Part shown: positions 1 to 5,674 of the stretch, piece by piece
Layout of the letters: the number at the start of each line of letters is the position of its first letter
How positions within the stretch are numbered: position 1 is the stretch's first letter
NCBI RefSeq assembly: GCF_905209685.1
Contig: NZ_CAJLUB010000118.1
Span: forward strand, 1 to 5,674
Direction of reading: 5' to 3'
DNA length: 5,674 bases
Source: an uncultured Veillonella sp.
Lineage (GTDB): Bacteria > Bacillota > Negativicutes > Veillonellales > Veillonellaceae
Program-made: the position numbers and the translations under genes
Notes under the pieces: model-generated
The model's database searches: none
Told to the model about the DNA's origin: nothing
Seen by the model: the letters and a program-made list of their open reading frames with translations, nothing else

Positions 1-254
1 CCGCTCAAAATCGATTTACAAGCACTACACTCGTTACAAGGATGATCCGTTGGCCCATGCTCGCAGTTGATAGCGCGCGCGAAAATCTTGGCCATACTCG
101 TCTTACCAGTCCCTCGCGGACCAGCGAACAAATACGCATGAGCTACCTTATCCTCGCGGATAGCACGCATCAACGTATCAGACACCTGATGCTGACCAAC
201 CACATCGGTAAACGTCTGTGGACGGTACTTACGATATAACGCAATATATGCCAT
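1..254 (-). CDS. dnaX: DNA polymerase III subunit tau/gamma, N-terminal part (runs off left edge)
   Basis: This is the clamp-loader ATPase of the replicative DNA polymerase; tau/gamma binds delta and delta-prime and loads the sliding clamp. The 84 visible codons start at an ATG (252-254) and read MAYIALYRKYRPQTFTDVVG, the standard DnaX opening. The Walker A loop GPRGTGKT is at residues 45-52, with the catalytic-class lysine at 51. Cys64, Cys73, Cys76 and Cys79 form the zinc module typical of bacterial clamp-loader ATPases. A purine-rich ribosome-binding site (GGGGG at 262-266) lies 7 bases before the ATG, which supports this start. The rest of the ATPase domain, the delta/polymerase-binding regions and any tau/gamma frameshift site lie outside the window. 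An SRP RNA gene immediately upstream is the arrangement known in Bacillus. No frameshift or stop is seen in the visible part. Confidence 0.97.
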   Translation of the reverse strand, partial: MAYIALYRKYRPQTFTDVVGQHQVSDTLMRAIREDKVAHAYLFAGPRGTGKTSMAKIFARAINCEHGPTDHPCNECSACKSILS

Positions 255-289
255 TGGAACACCCCCTTTTCCGAAAATTACAATACTTT

Positions 290-298
290 ATTATACCA
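290..298 (-). promoter_or_regulatory. Extended -10 promoter for dnaX
   Basis: On the minus strand the sequence reads TGGTATAAT, a consensus -10 hexamer (290-295) preceded by the TG of an extended -10 element. The expected start is near 283-284, giving a leader of about 30 bases before the dnaX ATG. The -35 position (about 313-318, AAGTCA) is poor, as is usual for extended -10 promoters, and it falls inside the inverted repeat at 301-324. Assignment is by motif only. Confidence 0.6.
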
Positions 299-300
299 TA

Positions 301-324
301 TTAAGGAAATTCTGACTTCCTTAA
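301..324. repeat. Perfect 8-bp inverted repeat, candidate operator before dnaX
   Basis: TTAAGGAA (301-308) and TTCCTTAA (317-324) are exact reverse complements separated by 8 bases. The repeat lies directly upstream of the extended -10 of dnaX and covers the -35 region, a usual position for a repressor or activator site. It could also form a small hairpin in a transcript begun at the farther promoter (363-391), but no T tract follows, so it does not look like a terminator. The binding protein, if any, is unknown. Confidence 0.5.
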
Positions 325-362
325 TAAAGTTCTTTCCCCAATACGAAAGTAATATATTTACT

Positions 363-391
363 TATAAATAATGCTGATATTTCCTAGTCAA
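363..391 (-). promoter_or_regulatory. Second candidate promoter upstream of dnaX
   Basis: A minus-strand TTGACT (386-391) is followed after 17 bases by TTTATA (363-368), a reasonable sigma-A/sigma-70 type promoter. It would start a dnaX transcript near 356 with a leader of about 100 bases that includes the inverted repeat at 301-324. The -35 match is good and the -10 is moderate. The region is AT-rich, so chance matches are possible. Confidence 0.4.
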
Positions 392-464
392 AACTCCATC
401 ATATGGTTCATAATACAACATCGTATAGTCCAGAATCGAATATCATGCATTCTAAATTAGACAT

Positions 465-488
465 AAAAAAAGCGGCCTCTCAGGCCGC
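465..488 (-). terminator. Intrinsic terminator of the SRP RNA
   Basis: On the minus strand a 6-bp all-G/C stem GCGGCC / GGCCGC (483-488 and 472-477) encloses a 5-base loop and is followed at once by seven T residues (471 down to 465). It begins one base after the closing helix of the SRP RNA, so it sets the 3' end of that transcript and separates it from dnaX. Confidence 0.93.
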
Positions 489-631
489 CTTGCAATATTC
501 GATCACGACAGCCCCCGGGTTCCCCGTGGCACATGAAGGTTACCGCTTAGTGCTGCTACCTCTCAGTCCTGACACGATTCACAGGCCCCCATTGCACAGG
601 CCCGAGAACTGCCATGATCCAATATTGCAAT
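489..631 (-). ncRNA. ffs: Small signal recognition particle RNA (4.5S-like, no Alu domain)
   Basis: This RNA pairs with the Ffh protein to form the SRP, which recognises signal sequences on ribosomes and delivers them to FtsY and the membrane. The domain IV core is clear on the minus strand: GUCAGGACU (573-565), tetraloop GAGA (564-561), GGUAGCAGCACUAAG (560-546). It matches the E. coli form CAGGUCC-GGAA-GGAAGCAGC, including the conserved AGCAG side of the asymmetric loop. The ends fold into one long rod: by hand count 29 of 30 positions pair between 490-519 and 601-630, allowing G-U pairs, and the outer 10 bp are perfect. A near-consensus promoter sets the 5' end at about 631, and a terminator follows at 488. 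At about 143 nt with no room for Alu helices, it is the short bacterial type, not the roughly 270-nt Bacillus type. The GAGA loop differs from the common GGAA. Confidence 0.93.
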
Positions 632-637
632 ACAAAT

Positions 638-666
638 ATTATACATGAAAATACCTCTATAGTCAA
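638..666 (-). promoter_or_regulatory. SRP RNA promoter
   Basis: The minus strand carries TTGACT (661-666), a 17-base spacer and TATAAT (638-643), which is 11 of 12 matches to consensus at optimal spacing. Transcription should begin at about A631, exactly at the edge of the outer SRP helix. A strong promoter fits a highly expressed stable RNA. The -35 box overlaps the loop and 3' arm of the gltB terminator hairpin. Confidence 0.88.
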
Positions 667-677
667 AGCTATAGAGG
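648..677 (-). terminator. Probable gltB terminator, overlapping the SRP RNA promoter
   Basis: A perfect 9-bp inverted repeat CCTCTATAG / CTATAGAGG (669-677 and 654-662 on the minus strand) with a 6-base loop begins 44 bases after the gltB stop codon. The following tract is TATTTT (653-648), a short and interrupted T run, and the stem is only moderately G/C-rich, so termination may be partial. No other hairpin lies between gltB and the SRP RNA. Confidence 0.65.
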
Positions 678-721
678 CATTTCATATGTCTTATCTAAAG
701 GATATTCAGTTAGATTAGAAA

Positions 722-3700
722 TTATTTTGCATATTTTTCTTTGAATGCAGCTAATTGAGCTTCTTCCAAGGATAAGCCTTGTTCTTTATAGCGTTCAATA
801 GCAGCGTGCATTTCTTCATATGCTACAGGTACAACTTTTGTAAATCTGTTTACAAAGTTATTCCAGTTTTCAAGGATGTGACGGCCTTTAGCGGAATTAG
901 TATGCAATACGTGTTGTTCTACTAATTCTTTAATGCGTTTAAGGTCATCATTATTAGCAGGACGTAATTCTACTAGACCTGTGTTTACATAACGTTCATC
1001 GCAATCGAGGATGTACGCATAGCCACCGGACATACCTGCTGCGAAGTTACGACCAATTTTGCCAAGTACAAGCACTTCGCCACCAGTCATGTATTCACAA
1101 CCATGGTCGCCTACACCTTCTACAACAGCTGTGATACCACTGTTACGAACGGCGAAACGTTCACCAGCTACACCATTGATGTAGGATGTACCAGATGTAG
1201 CACCATAGAAGGCAACATTACCGATAAGGATGTTTTCATCAGCTTCAAAGATGGATTTCTTAGGTGGATATACAGTGATAGTACCACCGGATAAGCCTTT
1301 ACCGAGATAATCGTTTGCATCCCCTTCGAGTTCTAATGTCATGCCTTTAGGAATGAAAGCACCGAAGGATTGGCCCGCAGAGCCTTCAAAGTTTAACTTA
1401 ATTGTATTGTCTGGCAAGCCGCTTTCACCATAACGACGAGTCACCTCAGAACCAACCAAGGTACCTACAACGCGGTTAATGTTTGTAATAGCCAATTTAG
1501 CGCGAATAGGTTTTTGGTCCTCAATAGCAGGACGGCACATACGTAAGAGCTTGGACATATCCAATGTGCGTTCCAATTCGTGATCTTGGTCAACCATATG
1601 CATATGACCTACAGATGCGTCGATGTATGGGTGGAACAATACGCGTTTAAGGTCAACGCGAGATAATTTGAAGTTATCGTCTTGAGATTTTTGACGAACA
1701 AGATCGATACGGCCAACGAGTTCAGCTACGGAGCGAATGCCTAGACGAGCCATGATTTCACGCAATTCACGAGCGATGAAGATCATCAAGTTTTCTACGT
1801 ACTCAGGTTTACCTGAGAAACGAGCACGCAATTTTTCATCTTGTGTAGCAACGCCGTAAGGACATGTGTTGAGGTTACATACACGAGCCATTTTACAACC
1901 TACAGCAACGAGTGGCAACGTACCGAAACCGAATAACTCAGCGCCAAGCATCGCAGCAACGGCTACGTCGAAACCAGTCATCAACTTGGAGTCTACTTCC
2001 AATTTAACGCGGTCACGTAATCTATTGAGCATCAATGTTTGATGAGTTTCAGACAAGCCTAATTCCCAAGGCACACCAGCGTGTTTTACAGATGTACGGC
2101 CTGCCGCACCTGTACCACCATCGTAACCAGAAATTAAGATATTATCTGCTTTTGCTTTTGCCACACCAGCAGCGATAGTACCAACACCAGCTTCAGATGT
2201 TAACTTAACGGAAATACGAGCGTCTTTATTAACGCATTTCAAGTCATAAATCAACTCAGCCAAGTCTTCGATGGAGTAAATATCATGGTGTGGTGGTGGA
2301 GATACGAGCTCTACGCCAGGAGTGGAGTGACGAGCTTTCCCGATTTCAGGGTATACTTTTTTACCTGGTAACTGGCCACCTTCACCTGGTTTTGCACCTT
2401 GTGCACATTTAATTTGTAATTCTTTTGCATGAATGAGGTAATTTGCAGTTACACCGAAACGACCAGATGCAATTTGTTTTACTTCGGAATTCATGCTGTC
2501 GCCATTTGGCAATGGTTTGAAACGAGCTACGTCTTCGCCGCCTTCACCAGAGTTAGATGTAGAACCAAGACGGTTCATAGCGATAGCAATCGCTTCATGA
2601 GCCTCTTTACTGATGGCACCATAACTCATAGCACCCGCTTTAAAGCGTTTTACGATGGATTCTTCAGGCTCAACCTCTTCGATAGGAATGCCGCCACCTA
2701 CAGGGTAATTTAATTCCATCAAGGAACGCAATGTTACGTGGTAATCGTTGCGGATAGCTTTAGAGTATTCTTTATATTTAGCATAGTCGCCATTGATGAG
2801 GGATTCTTGTAAAAGCTCAATTGTTTTAGGGTTGAATAAATGTTCTTCCCCATCTTTTACAGGACCATACCAACCACCCGGTTCAAGTACAGATTCATCA
2901 GATTTGAAAGCACGGTCAAAACGAGCCAATGCTTCATTAGCAACACCTACAAGACCAATACCGCCAATACGTGTTGGTGTATTTACAAAGAACTTGTTAA
3001 TGAAGTTAGTATTCAATCCCAAGGCTTCAAAGATTTGTGCACCCTGATAAGAACGTACTGTGGAGATACCCATTTTGGACATAACTTTCATGATACCGCC
3101 CACAGCCGCTTTGATGTAGTTCTTTTCTGCTTGTTCAGGAGTAATATCACCAAGGCGTTTATGGGCTTGTAAATCACGTACAGTTTCAAGAGCTACATAT
3201 GGATTGATTGCGGTTACACCATAACCGATCAGTGTACAGAAATGATGTACTTCGCGAGGCTCACCAGATTCGAGGATAAGACCAATTTCTGTGCGCAATA
3301 CTTTTCTAATCAAGTGATTATGAACAGCTGCTACAGCTAACAATGCAGGAATTGGTGCATGATTTTCATCAACGCCACGGTCAGATAAAATCAATACATT
3401 TTGGTCTGTACGTGCTGCTTCTTCTGCTTTTTCGCACAATTCATTCAATGCATCGCGCAAACCATCAGCACCCTTAGTTGGGTCGAAAAGGATTGGCAAT
3501 GTAACAGACTTCATACGGCGGCAGTCAAGAGCCTTAATGGACGCCAATTCTTGATTAGTAAGGATTGGTGTACGCATGGACAACGCATAAGTACCAGCTT
3601 TATTAGGGTCTGTTAAGTTACCAGAGTTACCAAGCATAACGCGTGTAGATGTAACCATTTCCTCACGAATGGAGTCGATTGGAGGATTTGTTACTTGCGC

Positions 3701-5305
3701 GAACATTTGCTTGAAGTAGCTGTATAACAATTGTGGTTTATCGGACAAGATAGCAAGTGGAGCATCGGCACCCATTGCACCTACAGGATCTTTACCATCC
3801 TTTGCCATAGGTACAATCATACGTACAAGGTCTTCTTGGGTATAACCAAAGGCTTGTTGCTTTTTGAACAAATCTTCAACTTTTGGAATATCACTTTCAT
3901 CAGCTTGTGTAATTTCAGACAAGTGGATAACGTGCTCTTTTACCAATTCATCATATGGCAATTCAGTGGCAACGCGTTGTTTGATTTCTTCATCGGAAAT
4001 GATACGTTGTTCTTCCGTATCAATGAGAAGCATTTTACCTGGTTCCAAACGACCTTTAGCACGAATATTTTCAGCGTTTTCGCTTACTACACCCACTTCG
4101 GAGGCCATGATAACGCGATCATCAGTTGTTACATAGTAACGAGCAGGACGCAAACCATTGCGGTCAAGTACGCCACCGATAACAGTACCATCAGTGAAGC
4201 CCATAGCAGCAGGACCATCCCATGGTTCCATCATGAAGCTATTGAACTCATAGAAGTCATGTTTTTCTTGGCTCATGAGATTGTTGCGTTCCCAAGGTTC
4301 AGGAATCATCATCATAATAGCATGAGGCAAAGAACGACCTGTCATGTGTAAGAATTCCAATGTGTTATCGAACATAGCGGAGTCAGAACCGCTGTCATCA
4401 ACTACAGGGAATACTTTTTTGATGTCCGGGAACAATGGAGATTCCGCTTTGCCTTCACGAGCATTGATCCAGTTTACATTACCGCGAATAGTGTTGATTT
4501 CACCATTGTGAACTAAGAAACGGTTAGGATGTGCCCGGGCCCAGCTTGGGAATGTATTCGTACTGAAGCGAGAGTGAACCATCGCCAATGCAGATGTAAA
4601 GTCAAGGTCACTCAAATCAAGGTAGAAGTCACGCAATTGACCAGGTGTCAACATCCCTTTATATACGATTGTTTTAGAGGACAAGGATGCAATATAGAAA
4701 TCACTAGATAATTCTTTGCTCAATGGAATGATGCGTTTTTCCGCTAATTTACGAATGATGTATAATTTGCGTTCGAACTCTTTATTATTTGTAATATCTG
4801 GGCCTTTACCGATGAGGATTTGAATCATCCATGGACGAATGGCAGCAGCTTCATGGCCAACTTTAGTACCATCAACTGGTACTTCACGCCAGCCGAGAAC
4901 TACTTGACCTTCTTCGCGTACCACCTCTTCAAAAATACGTTTTTGCTCGTTGCGGAGGCTTTCATATTTGTGAGCGAATACCATGCCTACGCCGTAATCA
5001 CCAGCGGAGGGCAAGTTAATGCCAAGCACTTCGCACTCGCGTTTGAAGAACTCATGAGGAATTTGCACCAAAATACCGGCACCATCCCCTGTGTCCTTAT
5101 CTGCACCAGCACCACCACGATGCTCAAGACGCTCTAAAATGCGCAAGCCATCATCGATAATATCGTGGGATTTTTTACCCTTAATATTAACGACAAAGCC
5201 CATGCCACAAGCATCTTTTTCAAATTGGCTGCTGTACATACCATTAGCTTCTAGTCTAGCTTGATCTAGACGTTGTTGCTCGATTGTGCTCTGATTCATA
5301 TCCAT
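722..5305 (-). CDS. gltB: Glutamate synthase large (alpha) subunit, NAD(P)H type
   Basis: GOGAT converts glutamine plus 2-oxoglutarate into two glutamates; with glutamine synthetase it assimilates ammonia in the cytoplasm. About 1527 residues, full family length. The glutaminase domain spans about 33-430: catalytic Cys33 in DACGMGF follows a 32-residue propeptide expected to be removed to expose the Cys, then HSRFSTNTFPSW (W255), HNGEINTIRGN and RNGLRPARY. The central domain lies at about 470-790. The FMN synthase domain (about 840-1210) has GAMSYG (891-896), SGEGGED (919-925), GEGGQLPG, SPPPHHD and SGYDGGTGAAG. Cys1137, Cys1143 and Cys1148 (CX5CX4C) bind the 3Fe-4S cluster. The GXGXG domain covers about 1275-1470. 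No ferredoxin loop follows SGEGGED, so an NAD(P)H-type enzyme using GltD is likely. An in-frame GTG at 5314 is possible, but AAGGAG (5314-5319) overlaps it and sits 8 bases before the ATG at 5305, so I chose the ATG. gltD is not adjacent downstream. Confidence 0.97.
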   Translation of the reverse strand: MDMNQSTIEQQRLDQARLEANGMYSSQFEKDACGMGFVVNIKGKKSHDIIDDGLRILERLEHRGGAGADKDTGDGAGILVQIPHEFFKRECEVLGINLPSAGDYGVGMVFAHKYESLRNEQKRIFEEVVREEGQVVLGWREVPVDGTKVGHEAAAIRPWMIQILIGKGPDITNNKEFERKLYIIRKLAEKRIIPLSKELSSDFYIASLSSKTIVYKGMLTPGQLRDFYLDLSDLDFTSALAMVHSRFSTNTFPSWARAHPNRFLVHNGEINTIRGNVNWINAREGKAESPLFPDIKKVFPVVDDSGSDSAMFDNTLEFLHMTGRSLPHAIMMMIPEPWERNNLMSQEKHDFYEFNSFMMEPWDGPAAMGFTDGTVIGGVLDRNGLRPARYYVTTDDRVIMASEVGVVSENAENIRAKGRLEPGKMLLIDTEEQRIISDEEIKQRVATELPYDELVKEHVIHLSEITQADESDIPKVEDLFKKQQAFGYTQEDLVRMIVPMAKDGKDPVGAMGADAPLAILSDKPQLLYSYFKQMFAQVTNPPIDSIREEMVTSTRVMLGNSGNLTDPNKAGTYALSMRTPILTNQELASIKALDCRRMKSVTLPILFDPTKGADGLRDALNELCEKAEEAARTDQNVLILSDRGVDENHAPIPALLAVAAVHNHLIRKVLRTEIGLILESGEPREVHHFCTLIGYGVTAINPYVALETVRDLQAHKRLGDITPEQAEKNYIKAAVGGIMKVMSKMGISTVRSYQGAQIFEALGLNTNFINKFFVNTPTRIGGIGLVGVANEALARFDRAFKSDESVLEPGGWYGPVKDGEEHLFNPKTIELLQESLINGDYAKYKEYSKAIRNDYHVTLRSLMELNYPVGGGIPIEEVEPEESIVKRFKAGAMSYGAISKEAHEAIAIAMNRLGSTSNSGEGGEDVARFKPLPNGDSMNSEVKQIASGRFGVTANYLIHAKELQIKCAQGAKPGEGGQLPGKKVYPEIGKARHSTPGVELVSPPPHHDIYSIEDLAELIYDLKCVNKDARISVKLTSEAGVGTIAAGVAKAKADNILISGYDGGTGAAGRTSVKHAGVPWELGLSETHQTLMLNRLRDRVKLEVDSKLMTGFDVAVAAMLGAELFGFGTLPLVAVGCKMARVCNLNTCPYGVATQDEKLRARFSGKPEYVENLMIFIARELREIMARLGIRSVAELVGRIDLVRQKSQDDNFKLSRVDLKRVLFHPYIDASVGHMHMVDQDHELERTLDMSKLLRMCRPAIEDQKPIRAKLAITNINRVVGTLVGSEVTRRYGESGLPDNTIKLNFEGSAGQSFGAFIPKGMTLELEGDANDYLGKGLSGGTITVYPPKKSIFEADENILIGNVAFYGATSGTSYINGVAGERFAVRNSGITAVVEGVGDHGCEYMTGGEVLVLGKIGRNFAAGMSGGYAYILDCDERYVNTGLVELRPANNDDLKRIKELVEQHVLHTNSAKGRHILENWNNFVNRFTKVVPVAYEEMHAAIERYKEQGLSLEEAQLAAFKEKYAK

Positions 5306-5313
5306 AACGTGCA

Positions 5314-5319
5314 CTCCTT
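5314..5319 (-). promoter_or_regulatory. Ribosome-binding site that decides the gltB start
   Basis: AAGGAG on the minus strand lies 8 bases before the ATG at 5303-5305. Its last G is the first base of an upstream in-frame GTG (5312-5314), so that GTG cannot use this site. Numbering from the GTG would add three residues (M-H-V). The next ATG, at 5299, is 14 bases away, which is too far. Confidence 0.85.
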
Positions 5320-5456
5320 CATATCACTTGATCAATCCAAGCTCTGCGGCATCGTTCCGTTCGGTCTTGGTGAAAGTATAAACTATAAACTACCTCTAAA
5401 GAATCCATTCTGTAGTGATATTATCGGCTGTGACTGTCCATAACCTCATCTAAGTT

Positions 5457-5486
5457 TTAAATTCTATAGAATTTTTGTCTATACAT
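5457..5486 (-). CDS. Possible nine-codon leader peptide upstream of gltB
   Basis: A minus-strand ATG (5484-5486) with AGGAG (5493-5497) exactly 6 bases upstream opens a short frame, MYRQKFYRI, ending in TAA at 5457-5459. The ribosome-binding site is as good as that of gltB itself. Against it, no strong promoter lies upstream of the ATG, and TATACT between the AGGAG and the ATG could itself be a -10 box, in which case transcription would start inside the frame. No run of one amino acid suggests classic attenuation, and no terminator hairpin lies between it and gltB. It may be chance. Confidence 0.2.
   Translation of the reverse strand: MYRQKFYRI
5459..5474. repeat. 16-bp perfect palindrome upstream of gltB
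   Basis: AAATTCTATAGAATTT is its own reverse complement over 16 bases. It lies about 155 bases before the gltB start, between a 5/6 -35 match (TAGACA, 5475-5480 on the minus strand) and a weak -10 (TAAAAC). That position would suit an operator. A protein partner cannot be named from the sequence, and AT-rich palindromes can arise by chance. Confidence 0.4.
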
Positions 5487-5519
5487 AGTATACTCCTGTC
5501 CACTGTGAATTGAAAATAT

Positions 5520-5558
5520 AAAAAAAACATAGTCTATGACTTTAAGTCATAGACTATG
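5520..5558 (-). terminator. Strong intrinsic terminator of the gene upstream of gltB
   Basis: The arms CATAGTCTATGAC and GTCATAGACTATG (5528-5540 and 5546-5558) form a perfect 13-bp stem with a 5-base loop; the complementarity reaches 15 bp if the loop is tightened. On the minus strand it is followed by eight T residues (5527-5520). On the plus strand the stem is followed by CA and five T residues, so it could also work in that direction. It should insulate gltB from transcription entering from the right. Confidence 0.88.
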
Positions 5559-5580
5559 CATTTTTATCACTATTGTTTTT

Positions 5581-5596
5581 TGTATACATGTATACA
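5581..5596. repeat. Doubled palindrome TGTATACA-TGTATACA
   Basis: The 16 bases are two exact copies of TGTATACA, which is itself palindromic, so the whole is both a direct repeat and a perfect palindrome. It lies between the upstream terminator and the right edge. A related GTATAC core occurs at 5488-5493 in the gltB leader (AGTATACT, 5487-5494). It resembles a regulator site in form only. No promoter of either orientation could be assigned next to it. Confidence 0.45.
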
Positions 5597-5645
5597 CAAG
5601 CATCAAGGGATATGTTTTTTTATCATCGATTGAGCTTTTTTTGTT

Positions 5646-5674
5646 TTACGTGGCACGCTCTATGTCCACATCTA
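5646..5674 (-). CDS. Possible C-terminal end of the upstream gene (partial)
   Basis: A terminator on the minus strand at 5520-5558 implies a gene ending to its right. Two frames enter from the edge and stop: one reads DVDIERAT and stops at TAA (5646-5648); another reads RCGHRACHVKQKKLNR and stops at a TGA followed by TAA (5620-5625). The first has the more ordinary protein composition and I prefer it, but 8 codons cannot decide. Product unknown. The rest of 5559-5645 shows only AT-rich sequence and the doubled palindrome. Confidence 0.25.

Larger units (their letters stand above)
5320..5519 (-). other. gltB leader / upstream control region
   Basis: About 200 AT-rich bases lie between the upstream terminator and the gltB ribosome-binding site. 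I see no protein gene of normal size and no confident promoter. Weak -10 candidates on the minus strand are TATACT at 5375-5380, TATACT at 5489-5494 and TAAAAC just after the palindrome at 5459-5474, which has TAGACA as a 5/6 match to a -35 box 16 bases before it. A tandem repeat TATAAACTATAAAC (plus strand) occupies 5377-5390. A possible RNA hairpin lies at 5332-5373: TCA-CCAAG pairs with CTTGG-AT-TGA around a locally G/C-rich interior. It has no T tract and does not cover the ribosome-binding site. No T-box or known glutamine riboswitch signature was recognised. Confidence 0.5.

Noticed and set aside
42..239. 65-codon open frame on the plus strand
   Set aside because: It is antisense to the start of dnaX, which is clear from Walker A, the zinc cysteines and a ribosome-binding site.
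465..631. 6S RNA or a riboswitch before dnaX instead of SRP RNA
   Set aside because: The domain IV core, the long rod closing the ends, and the terminator directly after the helix all fit SRP RNA; no 6S open-bubble pattern is present.
403..648. 81-codon open frame on the plus strand
   Set aside because: It runs across the SRP RNA, its terminator and most of its promoter in antisense, so RNA structure and not coding explains the sequence.
3731..4351. 206-codon open frame on the plus strand
   Set aside because: It lies fully antisense to the glutaminase part of gltB, whose protein motifs are unmistakable. Its translation is low-complexity Phe/His/Thr/Cys-rich as expected for a shadow frame, and it has no recognisable domain.
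5312..5314. GTG as the gltB start
   Set aside because: The ribosome-binding site overlaps this codon; the ATG nine bases downstream has ideal spacing.
5332..5373. Riboswitch or attenuator in the gltB leader
   Set aside because: The hairpin is modest, has no T tract, does not cover the ribosome-binding site and matches no T-box or glutamine riboswitch signature that I know. It is kept only as a possible hairpin.
5559..5674. Promoter for a rightward gene near the doubled palindrome
   Set aside because: TATACA boxes are present, but no -35 hexamer lies at 15-19 bases on either strand, and no plus-strand coding start follows within the window.

Overview
The window reads as one co-directional stretch on the minus strand of a low-to-moderate GC bacterial chromosome. 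The order of transcription is (right to left in window coordinates): a leader and terminator region, a glutamate synthase large-subunit gene (gltB), the small signal recognition particle RNA gene (ffs), and the start of dnaX, which runs off the left edge. An SRP RNA directly upstream of dnaX is an arrangement known from Bacillus and other Firmicutes. That order, the protein sequences and the AT-rich spacers fit a Firmicute, with the Negativicutes (Veillonella-like) as my best guess. This placement is from recognition, not from a search.

Positions 1-254 hold the first 84 codons of dnaX (DNA polymerase III tau/gamma), with the Walker A motif and the zinc-binding cysteines in place. Positions 255-464 are an AT-rich spacer with a good ribosome-binding site, an extended -10 promoter, a perfect 8-bp inverted repeat just upstream of that -10, and a second promoter candidate. 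Positions 465-631 are the SRP RNA with its own intrinsic terminator. It is driven by a near-consensus promoter (TTGACT, 17 bp, TATAAT) at 638-666. The -35 box of this promoter lies inside the hairpin that closes the gltB transcript.

Positions 722-5305 are gltB, intact and about 1527 residues long, with all three catalytic parts: N-terminal glutaminase, FMN/3Fe-4S synthase domain, and C-terminal GXGXG beta-helix domain. It lacks the ferredoxin loop of plant and cyanobacterial enzymes and so looks like the NAD(P)H type. The partner subunit gene gltD is not next to it on the downstream side and cannot be seen upstream within the window.

Positions 5315-5674 contain no confident gene. They hold the gltB leader, with several short perfect palindromes and a possible nine-codon leader peptide, then a strong intrinsic terminator for a gene lying mostly beyond the right edge, then an unusual doubled palindrome. 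I found no mobile element, CRISPR array, tRNA, or evidence of an undescribed multi-gene system. The features worth a second look are regulatory: the merged gltB terminator and SRP promoter, the variant SRP tetraloop, and the palindromes before dnaX and gltB.
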